Shown: positions 27,176-36,842, numbered from the stretch's first letter. The stretch: DNA of 64,000 bases from Lunatimonas lonarensis (GCF_000390185.1 NZ_AQHR01000110.1:173108-237107); one strand, 5' to 3'. Notes: generated by a model from the sequence alone, not told the origin. Numbers and translations are program-made.

Positions 27176-27508
27176 TCAGGAAACGTTTTCGATTATTTTG
27201 CTTCCTTTAGCGCCTCGATAAGTTTTTTTAGGATCCTGCTGATTGTCCCAAAAAGCAGTAATTATGATCTCTAGATTCGCTACTTTGTGATAAATGCTGG
27301 AATTTCCCACTACGGCAACTCTCGTATCATTAAAGTCGGTGACTTTATTCAAAAAAGGTGATTTCGCAATTTGTAACGTTTTCTCTGAAACCAGATTGAT
27401 CAGCTTTTTGGAATAGGCGGTTGATTTGGTCCGCTTAACCCAATAGTCCAAAATGCCAACGAATTGGATGTCTGCGGTCCTGATCCATTTTACAGTCCAT
27501 TTAGCCAT
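27176..27508 (-). CDS. RelE/ParE-family toxin
   Basis: A 110-residue protein resembling ParE-type toxins: an N-terminal helix in WTVKWIRTADIQFVGILDYW, a helical hairpin through NLVSEKTLQIAKSPF, the strand DTRVAVVGNSSIYHKV and the closing strand LEIIITAFWDNQQDPKKTY. ParE toxins act on DNA gyrase and RelE toxins cleave mRNA; the sequence does not separate the two. It lies 35 bp downstream of the small antitoxin gene on the same strand. Confidence 0.78.
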   Translation of the reverse strand: MAKWTVKWIRTADIQFVGILDYWVKRTKSTAYSKKLINLVSEKTLQIAKSPFLNKVTDFNDTRVAVVGNSSIYHKVANLEIIITAFWDNQQDPKKTYRGAKGSKIIENVS

Positions 27509-27543
27509 TCCAGGTTTCGTTTGTCCATCGCCTCCTGGGAAAT

Positions 27544-27738
27544 CTATCGCCCATTTTTGATGTCTGATTCACTCATTTCCAACATCTCTTGTTGTTCAGT
27601 AGTCAGTTTTAACGGTCTATCGCCGGCATCATAAGATGAAATAAGATGATCAAGAGCAACAAGAAGTTCCTTGTTTTTGACAGCACCGATTCTATCGATT
27701 AATTCGCTGCGGAGTTTTTCCAGTGTTTCCATAACCAT
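27544..27738 (-). CDS. Antitoxin partner of the ParE-type toxin
   Basis: A 64-residue acidic-tailed protein. The opening METLEKLRSELIDRI and the following ELLVALDHLISSY are helical, and the tail QQEMLEMSESDIKNGR is typical of antitoxins that neutralise ParE/RelE-type toxins. It has no obvious DNA-binding motif. ATG codons at 27738 and 27732 are both possible starts. The antitoxin-first order supports the call. Confidence 0.75.
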   Translation of the reverse strand: MVMETLEKLRSELIDRIGAVKNKELLVALDHLISSYDAGDRPLKLTTEQQEMLEMSESDIKNGR

Positions 27739-27792
27739 TCCGTTTATCTCTTAAATCTCGCATATTTTGGCAGATATTACAAGCGTATCCCA

Positions 27793-27950
27793 ACTCAGAC
27801 TTGGCGTTGTACCCACACTGCACCCGGTTGTCTGTTCCTTTTTTGAACAACGCAAAATTCATCAACCCATTTCCCATGGCATTCGATCCGTTAATGAGGT
27901 TCACGAAAAGGTGCTGAGACCTTAAGGAAAATAGGTGATAGGTTGTTCGA
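27793..27950. repeat. Diverged repeat, right copy flanking the toxin-antitoxin pair
   Basis: Direct, imperfect copy of 26908-27060. The two repeats bracket the toxin-antitoxin genes almost symmetrically, each about 100-120 bp from the nearest gene. Confidence 0.6.
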
Positions 27951-28041
27951 CTTTGTTGCCAGGAGGAATTAAAAATCTTTCCCGTTGAATTCTATACGTC
28001 ACCAATGCGGCTTGAATACCCAAATCGTTAGGTAACCAATC

Positions 28042-28075
28042 AAAAAAAGCTGCCTCGGATCTCCCGAAGCAGCTT
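28042..28075 (-). terminator. Terminator of the hsp20 gene
   Basis: On the minus strand AAGCTGCTTCGG pairs with CCGAGGCAGCTT (one G-U pair) around a 5-nt loop, followed by a run of seven T residues. Confidence 0.85.
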
Positions 28076-28124
28076 CCCCAAAATGGTTGCCCTGCATCCA
28101 CCTAATTTATCGCATGATCCAATC

Positions 28125-28580
28125 CTACAGTATTTGGATCTGCTTGGTTTCCTTACTGGGCTCCTGTTTTTTAGGCAGAACAACCTGCAATATGCCGTCT
28201 TTGTACTGGGCACTTATCCCATCCACGTCAATCATCTCTTGGGGAAGGTAAAAGGAGCGCTTAAACGCTTGATAGCTAAACTCCCTGCGGGTTACCTTTT
28301 CCTCACTCACTGACTCTTCCTTCTTTTCAGAGGATATGGTGAGCTGCTCGTGGTCATAGCTTATCTTGAAGTCCTCCTTGGAAAAACCAGGGGCCGCTAC
28401 TTCCAGCTGGAATGATTTTTCATCTTCTTTGATGTTTACGGCAGGAAGGGTAGTTCTGAAATTCCCCATTCTTCCTACGCGGTCAATACTGGCTGGAAAA
28501 TCGAACAATTGGTCAAACCAAGTGTCGAACACAGGGAACTGGTTCTTTTTGCCCTCGTTTGAAATCTTCATCAGTGTCAT
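28125..28580 (-). CDS. Hsp20/alpha-crystallin small heat-shock protein
   Basis: A 151-residue small heat-shock protein that should hold unfolding proteins in oligomers. A short N-terminal arm (FPVFDTWFDQLFD) leads into the alpha-crystallin domain from about residue 45 (PAVNIKEDEKSFQLEVAAPGF; the strand FKISYDHEQLTISSEKKEE). The hallmark GILQVVLPKK lies near the C-terminus, followed by an I-x-I tail (IQIL) used for oligomerisation. It is a single-gene unit with its own terminator. Confidence 0.95.
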   Translation of the reverse strand: MTLMKISNEGKKNQFPVFDTWFDQLFDFPASIDRVGRMGNFRTTLPAVNIKEDEKSFQLEVAAPGFSKEDFKISYDHEQLTISSEKKEESVSEEKVTRREFSYQAFKRSFYLPQEMIDVDGISAQYKDGILQVVLPKKQEPSKETKQIQIL

Positions 28581-28769
28581 GGCTGTTTTGTTTTTTAGGT
28601 TATTGGTAAATTTCTCGTTTGATCAATGACCAAATGAAATGCCAAGGATAAAAATCATAAGGAAATACTTGAAAATGCTAGTAACCAAGACATTACGGCA
28701 TACTTGGGGAAAGGTTGACTGTCGTTATGACTTATTTATTATCAAAAAAATGCCATTTTGGCAACCTGA

Positions 28770-30044
28770 TCAATCGTAGAACAGCCCCGGTAGCCAAAGG
28801 GAAAAGGCTGGAATGTAGGTTACCAATAGTAGTACAATCAGACTTACCAAAAGAAAGGGCAATCCTGCCTGGGCAATTTTCTCCAGGGATATCTGGCCTA
28901 TGCTTGAGGCTACAAACAGGCATACACCGACTGGTGGCGTGGTCAGGCCAATCACCAGGTTAAATACCATGACCACCCCAAACTGCACGGGATCTACGCC
29001 CACCTGCACCGCCACTCCCAATAAAACGGGAAACAGGATCAATAGGGCCGCAATGGTTTCCATGAATGCACCTACAAACAGCAGGAGCAGATTGATCAGC
29101 AGCAGCAGAATAAATTTATTGTCCGTTAGATCGAGTAGTGTATCGGCGATAAGTCGTGGCAACTCCTCTACTGTCATAATCCAGGCAAACAGGTTTGCGA
29201 ATCCTACCAATACCATTAGGGCAGCGGTGGTTTTGGCCGATTCGAGCATGATCTTGGGAATGGCCCTGATGCGAAGTTCTCCATACACAAACAACCCGAC
29301 GGCCATTGCATAGATCACCGCTACTATGGAAGCCTCCGTAGGCGTGAAAACCCCTCCGATAATCCCAAACAAAATCACGAGTGTCATCATAATCGCCCAA
29401 AATGCTTGGAAAAAGGACTTTGCGATCTGACCCATGGGCATGCGGCTGTTTTTGGGATACTTCCGCTTGACGGAAAGCAGGTAGGTCACGACCATAAAGC
29501 CCAACCCCAGGACGATTCCCGGCAGCATACCGGCGACGAACAGTTTTCCGACAGAAAGTCCAGTAAGCGTAGCTGCGATGATCATGGGCAAACTTGGGGG
29601 AATAACAGGCCCAATGGTCGATGAGGAAGCGGTAACGGCGCAGGAAAAAGCGGTGTCGTATCCTTCCTTTTTCATCGCGGGGATCATTACGGATCCTATA
29701 CTTGCCGTATCGGCAATCGCAGTACCGGAAATGCCTCCAAAAAGCATGGAAGCGCCCACATTGGCCAGCCCCAGCCCTCCTCGCACATGGCCGAGCAGTG
29801 CATTGCAAAAACGGATGATGCGGTCGGTGATTCCACTCGCATTCATCAGGTTTCCGGCAAGAATAAATCCCGGGATGGACAGCAGGACGAAAACATCCAA
29901 GCCCGCATACATTTTCTGCGGGATAACCATAAGCGGGAGGTCACTGAATAGGATATATACAAATGCAGAAATCCCCAAGGTGAAGGCAATCGGCACGCCC
30001 AGCACCAATAACAACAGAAATACAGCAAATAAAAGTAAGGCCAT
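28770..30044 (-). CDS. dctM: TRAP transporter large permease (DctM family)
   Basis: A 424-residue multi-pass membrane protein, the transport-competent subunit of a tripartite ATP-independent periplasmic transporter. Family segments include VPIAFTLGISAFVYI, VLLSIPGFILAGNLMNASGITDRIIRF, GGLGLANVGASMLFGGISGTAIADTASIG and the repeated scaffold helix TTPPVGVCLFVASSIGQI. It ends the P-Q-M operon and begins 1 bp after the small permease stop. TRAP systems use Na+ or H+ gradients, commonly for carboxylated substrates such as sugar acids. Confidence 0.95.
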   Translation of the reverse strand: MALLLFAVFLLLLVLGVPIAFTLGISAFVYILFSDLPLMVIPQKMYAGLDVFVLLSIPGFILAGNLMNASGITDRIIRFCNALLGHVRGGLGLANVGASMLFGGISGTAIADTASIGSVMIPAMKKEGYDTAFSCAVTASSSTIGPVIPPSLPMIIAATLTGLSVGKLFVAGMLPGIVLGLGFMVVTYLLSVKRKYPKNSRMPMGQIAKSFFQAFWAIMMTLVILFGIIGGVFTPTEASIVAVIYAMAVGLFVYGELRIRAIPKIMLESAKTTAALMVLVGFANLFAWIMTVEELPRLIADTLLDLTDNKFILLLLINLLLLFVGAFMETIAALLILFPVLLGVAVQVGVDPVQFGVVMVFNLVIGLTTPPVGVCLFVASSIGQISLEKIAQAGLPFLLVSLIVLLLVTYIPAFSLWLPGLFYD

Positions 30045-30515
30045 TTAAGTAGATTTTATCCGTTCGATGAGTTGAACCACGCCATATATCCCAACAAAAA
30101 CACCCATCAAGGCCATTGATGCGTACATCAAGGCCATATTGAACTGCATGGCGGGGGATTGCTGTATCCGGACGATATATACCAAGGGGATGCTGACCAC
30201 GGCCATGGTGGCCATAAGCAATACAATAATCGAGAGAATCCCGATTTCGAGCACCTTGCGCTTCGCCGGGGCCAGCTGTTCGAGAAGAAAGTCAACGCTG
30301 ACATAAAGGCGATCTTTAAGGGCTAGACCTGCACCGAGGCTGACCAAGTAGATAAAGCAAAACCTGGCCATTTCTTCTGTCCATTCCGGGGACCAAGGCA
30401 GGGCGTAGCGGGCCAAAATCTGAAGCAAAACCACCGCAATCATCAATCCAAAGCTGATTACCGTAAAAAAGGACAATACCCTGTCCAGGAAACGAAGGGG
30501 TTGGCTGCTTTTCAT
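30045..30515 (-). CDS. dctQ: TRAP transporter small permease (DctQ family)
   Basis: A 156-residue protein with four predicted membrane helices. Family features are LLQILARYALPWSPEWTEEMARFCFIYLV and LKDRLYVSVDFLLEQLAP. It overlaps the end of the substrate-binding gene by 4 bp and lies 1 bp from the large permease, so all three are translationally linked. Confidence 0.92.
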   Translation of the reverse strand: MKSSQPLRFLDRVLSFFTVISFGLMIAVVLLQILARYALPWSPEWTEEMARFCFIYLVSLGAGLALKDRLYVSVDFLLEQLAPAKRKVLEIGILSIIVLLMATMAVVSIPLVYIVRIQQSPAMQFNMALMYASMALMGVFVGIYGVVQLIERIKST

Positions 30516-31501
30516 TGGATTTCCTGGATTCGTCGTAAAAGATCGTTTTGCCCCTCGTCAAAGCTCGCTGTTACCGCGCTGCTTGCAGCTGCCCGAAAGG
30601 CTCCCTTATCTACCTCGATAAACTCCATGCCCCTTGCAAGTAGATGTTCGTAGTCTATTTTCTCCTGCCGGAGAAACAGCTCGTGTTCGTACTGCTGCAT
30701 GGTATGGGCCGCCTGATCGATCACCTGCTGCAAGTCTTTGGGGAGGCTTTCGTATTTCTTGTTGCTCATCACCACATAAGACCAGCCTTTAACGTGTTCG
30801 GTGAGCATGCAGTATTTTTGCACTTCGTAGAGTCCGGCGTCTTTGATCAGGGCGAAAGGGTTTTCCTGACCGTGGATGGTCGACTGTTGCAGCGCAGTGA
30901 AAACTTCGGAAAAAGCCATCGGGGTAGGCTTGGCACCGAGCGCACTCCAAGTCTTTACATACAAGGAGACGGCCGGCACCCTTAAGATCATCCCGTTCAG
31001 GTCATCCGGGTGGCGGATGATTCGGTTGGCCGTGAGGTTTCTGGCACCCCGTTCAAACCATGCGATGGGTTTGAATCCGGCACCCTCGATAATGTGCTGT
31101 TCGATTTCTTTTCCGATGGGCCCTCCGGCAACCTTTTTCAGGTGCTCGCTGTCCCGTATGGCATAGGGGGTGGCACACAGAATGGCATAGGGCAGGCTCC
31201 AACTTTGTAGGGATTCGCCGGTGATCATGATATCTGCACTGCCCACCAAAATTCCGGTTAGCACGTCCATTTCCTTTCCGAGCTGTTCACTGGGGTACAC
31301 CTTAACCTGCATTCGGCCATCTGAAAGCCGGGACACCTCTTCGGCAAAACGTTCTGCGGCCTGATGCCAGCCATGTTGTCGGTTGGCGAGGTGCCCAAAA
31401 CGAAGCACATACTCGGGTTTATCCGATTTACCACCCGCGCAGGACGCCATAGCCAAGGCAAGTAACGTCAATTGGACTAGGGCAAGGCTTTTTCGTATCA
31501 T
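30512..31501 (-). CDS. dctP: TRAP transporter substrate-binding lipoprotein (DctP family)
   Basis: A 329-residue solute-binding protein from the ATG at 31501, which gives a proper lipoprotein signal (hydrophobic core, lipobox MASC). An upstream in-frame start at 31537 would place 12 extra residues before the signal and is disfavoured. DctP features include LRFGHLANRQHGWHQAAERFAEEVSRLSDGRMQVKVYPSEQLG and RGARNLTANRIIRHPDDLNGMILRVP, where the Arg that binds a substrate carboxylate normally lies. In Gram-negatives such lipoprotein DctP variants are common in Bacteroidota. It is first in the operon. Confidence 0.92.
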   Translation of the reverse strand: MIRKSLALVQLTLLALAMASCAGGKSDKPEYVLRFGHLANRQHGWHQAAERFAEEVSRLSDGRMQVKVYPSEQLGKEMDVLTGILVGSADIMITGESLQSWSLPYAILCATPYAIRDSEHLKKVAGGPIGKEIEQHIIEGAGFKPIAWFERGARNLTANRIIRHPDDLNGMILRVPAVSLYVKTWSALGAKPTPMAFSEVFTALQQSTIHGQENPFALIKDAGLYEVQKYCMLTEHVKGWSYVVMSNKKYESLPKDLQQVIDQAAHTMQQYEHELFLRQEKIDYEHLLARGMEFIEVDKGAFRAAASSAVTASFDEGQNDLLRRIQEIQ

Positions 31502-31577
31502 TTCGGGTTTTTTGGCAAATATGGCCAAATGGCACAACCCGAAAATACAAAAAATCCATAGACATTGGTAAACGGTA

Positions 31578-34500
31578 CTAAAATTTAGTCCCCACCACCA
31601 CGGTTTTCTTGAGCTGATTCACTGTTCCATCCGGGTGGAACAACTCCACCCAAACCACGTAGTAGCCAGACTTCACTCGTGCCCCCCGCTCGTCGGTTCC
31701 GTCCCAAATATAAAACCCGGACTCGCCCCAGAGCTGATTTTGGCAAAGTTCGCGCACTTGCTGCCCGTTTGTGGCATAGATCCGGAGTGTGGCTACAAAA
31801 CCGGGCCGGTCTAGTTCGTATGAGATCGTTGTAAACGGGGTTTCGCCCGCGCCTTCGGGGATAAAGACTTTTGGAGATACCTGAATACCTCTTTCCAGTA
31901 CATCCAAGGAGGTGACCTGGGAGTTTCGGTATCCTGGTGTGGCATACCCTGCGTTCGCTGCAGCAGACTGCCAATTCTCGGGGTCGTCAGGAGGTCGAAT
32001 GAGGCTGATTCTTTCCAGGCTTACCCCTCTTGGGTCCCGCAGCAGCGGATGGTGATGGCGCTCGTGATAGGCGTAGCGCTCTTGGATGGTCTCCTCTGGA
32101 TTCAGCAAGATGACCGTGCCACTGCGAATCGGATAGGAGGGCAGGTTTATCTCCCGAAAGGTAGCTGCTTTGCCCCGGGGATATTGTTCCTGCAATAGGG
32201 CTCCATCAGTGGTAAAGACGCGGAATTCACGTGGATACAATAGGTCGCTTTGCGAGGAGATAATCCTCCGGTTGGCAATCTCTCCGGTGGTGGAATTTGC
32301 CAGCTTCCAGTTTTTCAGGTCGATGTATTTATCCGATGCGTTGTAAATTTCCACAAACTTTGGGCCTCCTGTATGGGGATTGAAGAGCACTTCGTTAAGC
32401 ACCACATCGCCAGGTTCCGCCGTCGAAGGGATGGTGAAAAACATCGAAGAGGCATCGGTTTTTAGCGGGTTTCCGGCACAGTCGAACCACCCACTCACGG
32501 AGATTTCGTAGCGTTGGTTGGGCCTAAAAGGTTCGCTAAACATCACCAAAACCGCTTCGCGGTTCGATGGGTCGCCGGTAACCGCGGAAACCTTTAGGTA
32601 AGGGTAAAGGAGGAACTGGGCCAAAAGATTGCTTTCGGTCACCGGTTTTGAAAAAATCAGGCGGAGCTGGTTTTCGCCAAACGGGTCTGCCCGCAGTAGG
32701 CTTGGAGGTGTTCGGTCCGGCGTATCATCGAAGACGGAGTTTTGCTTACCGGGAGTCCCTCGTAGGGGTGATTCGGACGGGCGTAGGTTGTTCGGTGATT
32801 CGCAGGGATAATAGGGATTGACCACCTCCAGGCTGTAGCCACCCTGTGCTAGGCTGTTGCTGCCAAAGCTTGCATTTGTATACACCAATCGATCCACCAG
32901 CTCTCCGTCAACCGTTGCGATCCACATTTCATCCCCTGTATTCAGCATGGTTGGCCAGGGCGAAATACCCGCTACCCCTCCAAAGGATGCGAACTGGGCT
33001 ACTTGGCTGGCCGGGCATAGCAGTAGGTATTCCCCCGGTTCGATCACCCTCCTGGGGAGCGTGGTATACGTGCGGTTGTTTCCGAAACGCATGCCACCCA
33101 GTTGTATAGGACGTCCCGAGCTATTATATAGCTCCACGTATTCCACATTGGGTAGGGAACCACCGCTGCGTGGTGCGGGCATGATTTCATTAAGGACAAT
33201 TTCCCTGAAAGCGGGCGGGAGGGGGGGATCAATAACAAAGGTAAATACCTGTTCGCCGACCGCATTTCCGTGCATATCTTCTATTCCCGATAGGGTTATT
33301 TCCGCTTCCGTTCCTACCATTGTCAACGGTTCGGCAAACGTTAGTAACACTTGGTGCGGTGCGGAGCCAAGTTTTGCCTCCACCGGCTGAACACCCTCCA
33401 GGCTATAGAAGGAGGTGACTACTGCAAAAACCGGATTCAGCGGTTCGTCAAAAGAAAGGATCAACTCGGTGTCCCGAATTACTTCCACCTGCTGAAGGCT
33501 CGGTGGAAGGTTGTCCCAAAGGATTTCCCGAAGGCTTCCCGACAGCCAATTACCCTGTTGGTCCAATCTGGGAGGAACCCGCAAACGGTAGCTACGGTTT
33601 GGATCCAACGGTCGGGAAAAGAGCAGCTGCAGCTGGCGGGGCTGAGTGCGGTTAACCCAAGCATCAACGCGTATGTCTTCGTCAAAGAATTCGAAGCTCC
33701 CCCTGATCATATCCTCTATGGCTAACGGAGTCTGATGTACCAAGACGGCCGATTGGGCCTGGGTAATCCAAATCGCTTCGATCCCATCTGTATATAATCC
33801 CTCCCATAGGGTTGTAGGGAGGGTTTTTCCCCTGATGCTGACCAAGTAACCGAGCTCCAATTCCCACGATGTATCCAATTCAAGTGCCTTCGCCAGCCGC
33901 AGCGCTACCTGATAGCCCTCCTCCATAAGGGTCGTTTCTTCTACTGCGGTACCGTTTACCAAATAGGTTTCCGGGAAAAGCGCGGTGAGGGGATCCAAGA
34001 AACCAGAAAAGGTCAAAAGGATATTTTTTTCATCCACCAAACGCACCTCAGTCACCAACAGGTTTTGATTGGGCAGGGTGTATTCGGTTCTATCCCCATT
34101 GGCGAGTTCCAATTCGATGTGTAATCCGTCTGCTTCAAAGGGAGTATCTGAGACCAGTTCGTAGCGGTTTGGCCCGACTATTCCCACCTTGCCTAGTTTG
34201 TTGCCATTTACAAAAAAACGGGAAGAAGGATCAACTGCCCGATCTATTTCGACCAACAGCTGATAGGGCGAGGCAAGAAAGGCACTGTCGATTTGGGGCA
34301 AAGCCGGGGCAAGCTGAAAGCTAAAGGTGAGGTCTCTTGGGAGTACGTTGCCATAGAGATCACGCAGCGAGCGAACCCGTATCTGGTAGGGTCTATTTTC
34401 CTCCCAAGCAAAGGGGAAAGCCAGCCGTAATGTCTGCGGATTCAGGATTTCTACGCTGACAGGGTTTTCGTTGCCTGGATTCAACGTGAAATGGGCCAGG

Positions 34501-36842
34501 ATCTGTACGGTTTTGGGATCCAAGGGCTTATTGAATTGAAGGGTAAGGAGATTTGGGTGGACTGGTGTGGCTGAAGTCAGGCTGATCGCTCGGGTATCCC
34601 AGGTGAACGACCGACGAAATGCGGTTAGTGGATGGCCCCCTTCCTCCAGCACATTTTCTATCTCCACCAATATGGCTTGATTGACGGGGAAGTCCCTGTC
34701 AAATAGCAAGTCCACCACCTGATCTTCCTGAAGGTTTGGCACCACGGCAATGGGGTGGCCAAGGTTTCTGTTTAGGAGGTAGTTTTCGCGGTGGGTGGCG
34801 GATGGTCTGTCAATAGCTGTCTTGTACCGTACCCGAAGGGAGTTTGGGGTATGAAAGTGGATTGTATCTACCTGATCCTCCCAATGAAACGAGATGCGCG
34901 TGGTATCCATCCTGTTCCCCAACCTGTCGGACAATCCGGATGCTATCAGCTCGTATGCTCTTCCCTGTGGCAACCCTTCACTGAGAAGCAGCTTGAGTCG
35001 GTCGTCTCCTTGTGGAATAAGATGCGTCACCCGACCCTGGAACGGAAGCAGCTGAAAAGCGCTGGGATCGGGAAGTGAACCACCATCGATTGCTTCGTCT
35101 AGGTAGAGCACCGGCTCGTTTTCGGCCCTGCCACCGACGTGAAGAATTCTCGGGGGCTCCGTGTCGTAGGTAAAAGACACCGTGTTTTCTACAAGTACTA
35201 TCCCAAAGCAATCCGAGAGGCCATTAAAGATCAGGGAGTAGGCTTCTCCCGAGCGCATAGGGATAGGGGAATAGAGCCAGAGGCTGTTATCGCGGAGGCT
35301 GTCCATCCGAAGATCGAATCCGTTTAGCATTGCAATCGGTTCGGGTAACCCGTTTAGGGAGAGGGGTTTGGAAAAACGCACCCGAAGCCGGGATTCGTTG
35401 AGTGGCAGCACCTCCTTTACCTCAAATGGTCGGCCATCGGCCTCTTGAGTATATACGGAGTTACGCTGCCCTGGAGTACCGCCCATTGTGCTTTCCGAGG
35501 ATGTCCAGTTGTAGGAATCGCTGCAGACCACATAGGGGTTTTTCCGCTCCAAAGACCAGCCACCTTGGGATTTTTGGGCATTTCCGTACCAGGACGTATC
35601 GTAGGTCAGGCTATCGACGATGTTTCCAAAAGAATCCTGTATCCGAATATGACCTGCATTATTGGGCAGTGCTCGAAATCCGGTTACCCCGGCAAGGGGC
35701 TGCCAAGCCGAGAAGTTTGCTTTCCGTGGCATGGGTACCAAAAGCAAATACGATCCTGGCTGTAAAACGGCATCTTCTACAGGACTGTCGTTGTATTTAA
35801 AACCACTCAACCGGATTGTTTTATCCACGCGGTTATACAGTTCAATGTATTCGTCGTTTGCCGCTGTGGGAAGCTGAAGAGCGGCTGGCCGCAGGCCTTT
35901 GGGATTGGGATCCGCCATGAATTCGTTGATGATAATAGCTCCGGCAGGGGTTGGGGTTTGGAGGTCAAAAGTTATCCTCTCCCGTGTTTCCTCTGACAGG
36001 GAAAGGGTGAGTTCGTAGGTGTTGCTGTACAGGTAATCCGAGAAGCGCAGGGTAAGGCTATTTTCCAACTGCTGCCAATCCTCCGGACTCCCGTAACCTG
36101 CGGAAAGCATTGGGGCTCCCACAAAAGTTGGAATGGGCTTATCAAACACCAGGTTGACCGAATACCCGTCCAGCATCTCTGCGCGCTGAAGGGAGGGAAA
36201 AACGGGTATGCCGTCGGTGGGTTCGGCAGGATCTGGATCGTTTGGATCGGGCTCCGCCGCTTCGGAGAGCATTATCCCAAAATCATCCATATACCACCTA
36301 GCGGAACTTCCGCTACCTGCGCCATACTGCACCGTTAGGATTAACGTGACCGCTTCCAGGTTCCTCCAAACCTCCGGAATCGGAATCTCCCATAGGCGAT
36401 AATCCGTATCGGCGTTCGGAAAGCTATCCGGCGACCCGAGCACTTGTGGCTGGGATTCCTGACCGGCGTCTGAAAAATAATAGCTGACCGTTACCGGTCT
36501 ATTGCCGCTGCCGTTTCGTTCCGTGCGAGCATAAAAGGAAAATATATTGCCTTTCAGCCCGATAGTAGTTGTTTTTATATAAATTTGCGCGTCAAAACTG
36601 CCAATGGTCTGAACGCCCAAGGCGGTAGAACCGTTAATACCCTTTCCGGATGCTTGGAAAACCCTGGAGGTGCCGTTCCGCACCTCGTTGGCAGCCCAAC
36701 CCGGCAAAAATTCTTCAGGATAGTTGACGATTTCGAACTTGCTTTCAAAATCCTGAAGTATAAAAGTTTCGGTTTCGAATGATAGCGTAAAACCTAGTAT
36801 GGAAAAAGCAACCAAACCCCATACAAAGCATAAGGCTTTCAT
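31578..36842 (-). CDS. Giant lamin-tail/Ig-like surface protein with FlgD-like C-terminus
   Basis: A 1754-residue secreted protein. A signal peptide (about 1-22) is followed by a jelly-roll-like region (about 25-195; FILQDFESKFEIVNYPEEFLPGW) and a long series of Ig-like Big_5-type repeats of the form FDKPIP.., LSFDEPLNPVF, RLIFSKPVTESNL. Three lamin-tail domains are visible: IIINEFMADPNPKGLRP (about 305-400), IVLNEIMPAPRSGG (about 1220-1330) and DVVLNEVLFNPHTGGPKFVEIYN (about 1455-1560). The end resembles a FlgD-like or type IX sorting domain (LRIYATNGQQVRE; FYIWDGTDERGARVKSGYYVVWVEL). It is probably surface-exposed and perhaps adhesive; no catalytic residues are recognised. It is transcribed alone. 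Confidence 0.85.
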   Translation of the reverse strand: MKALCFVWGLVAFSILGFTLSFETETFILQDFESKFEIVNYPEEFLPGWAANEVRNGTSRVFQASGKGINGSTALGVQTIGSFDAQIYIKTTTIGLKGNIFSFYARTERNGSGNRPVTVSYYFSDAGQESQPQVLGSPDSFPNADTDYRLWEIPIPEVWRNLEAVTLILTVQYGAGSGSSARWYMDDFGIMLSEAAEPDPNDPDPAEPTDGIPVFPSLQRAEMLDGYSVNLVFDKPIPTFVGAPMLSAGYGSPEDWQQLENSLTLRFSDYLYSNTYELTLSLSEETRERITFDLQTPTPAGAIIINEFMADPNPKGLRPAALQLPTAANDEYIELYNRVDKTIRLSGFKYNDSPVEDAVLQPGSYLLLVPMPRKANFSAWQPLAGVTGFRALPNNAGHIRIQDSFGNIVDSLTYDTSWYGNAQKSQGGWSLERKNPYVVCSDSYNWTSSESTMGGTPGQRNSVYTQEADGRPFEVKEVLPLNESRLRVRFSKPLSLNGLPEPIAMLNGFDLRMDSLRDNSLWLYSPIPMRSGEAYSLIFNGLSDCFGIVLVENTVSFTYDTEPPRILHVGGRAENEPVLYLDEAIDGGSLPDPSAFQLLPFQGRVTHLIPQGDDRLKLLLSEGLPQGRAYELIASGLSDRLGNRMDTTRISFHWEDQVDTIHFHTPNSLRVRYKTAIDRPSATHRENYLLNRNLGHPIAVVPNLQEDQVVDLLFDRDFPVNQAILVEIENVLEEGGHPLTAFRRSFTWDTRAISLTSATPVHPNLLTLQFNKPLDPKTVQILAHFTLNPGNENPVSVEILNPQTLRLAFPFAWEENRPYQIRVRSLRDLYGNVLPRDLTFSFQLAPALPQIDSAFLASPYQLLVEIDRAVDPSSRFFVNGNKLGKVGIVGPNRYELVSDTPFEADGLHIELELANGDRTEYTLPNQNLLVTEVRLVDEKNILLTFSGFLDPLTALFPETYLVNGTAVEETTLMEEGYQVALRLAKALELDTSWELELGYLVSIRGKTLPTTLWEGLYTDGIEAIWITQAQSAVLVHQTPLAIEDMIRGSFEFFDEDIRVDAWVNRTQPRQLQLLFSRPLDPNRSYRLRVPPRLDQQGNWLSGSLREILWDNLPPSLQQVEVIRDTELILSFDEPLNPVFAVVTSFYSLEGVQPVEAKLGSAPHQVLLTFAEPLTMVGTEAEITLSGIEDMHGNAVGEQVFTFVIDPPLPPAFREIVLNEIMPAPRSGGSLPNVEYVELYNSSGRPIQLGGMRFGNNRTYTTLPRRVIEPGEYLLLCPASQVAQFASFGGVAGISPWPTMLNTGDEMWIATVDGELVDRLVYTNASFGSNSLAQGGYSLEVVNPYYPCESPNNLRPSESPLRGTPGKQNSVFDDTPDRTPPSLLRADPFGENQLRLIFSKPVTESNLLAQFLLYPYLKVSAVTGDPSNREAVLVMFSEPFRPNQRYEISVSGWFDCAGNPLKTDASSMFFTIPSTAEPGDVVLNEVLFNPHTGGPKFVEIYNASDKYIDLKNWKLANSTTGEIANRRIISSQSDLLYPREFRVFTTDGALLQEQYPRGKAATFREINLPSYPIRSGTVILLNPEETIQERYAYHERHHHPLLRDPRGVSLERISLIRPPDDPENWQSAAANAGYATPGYRNSQVTSLDVLERGIQVSPKVFIPEGAGETPFTTISYELDRPGFVATLRIYATNGQQVRELCQNQLWGESGFYIWDGTDERGARVKSGYYVVWVELFHPDGTVNQLKKTVVVGTKF

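Larger units (their letters stand above)
27739..28124. other. 386-bp gap: second repeat copy and Hsp20 terminator
   Basis: No credible gene. It contains the right-hand copy of the flanking repeat and the terminator of the hsp20 gene. A 70-codon minus-strand frame at 27692-27904 overlaps the antitoxin start and is judged spurious. Confidence 0.55.

Noticed and set aside
27692..27904. 70-codon minus-strand frame reaching into the antitoxin
   Set aside because: Consists of the second flanking repeat; overlaps the antitoxin start in another frame.
28900..29808. Long frames of 137 and 230 codons within the TRAP large permease
   Set aside because: Shadows of the permease gene in other frames; odd composition rich in Arg and His or Thr and Asn.
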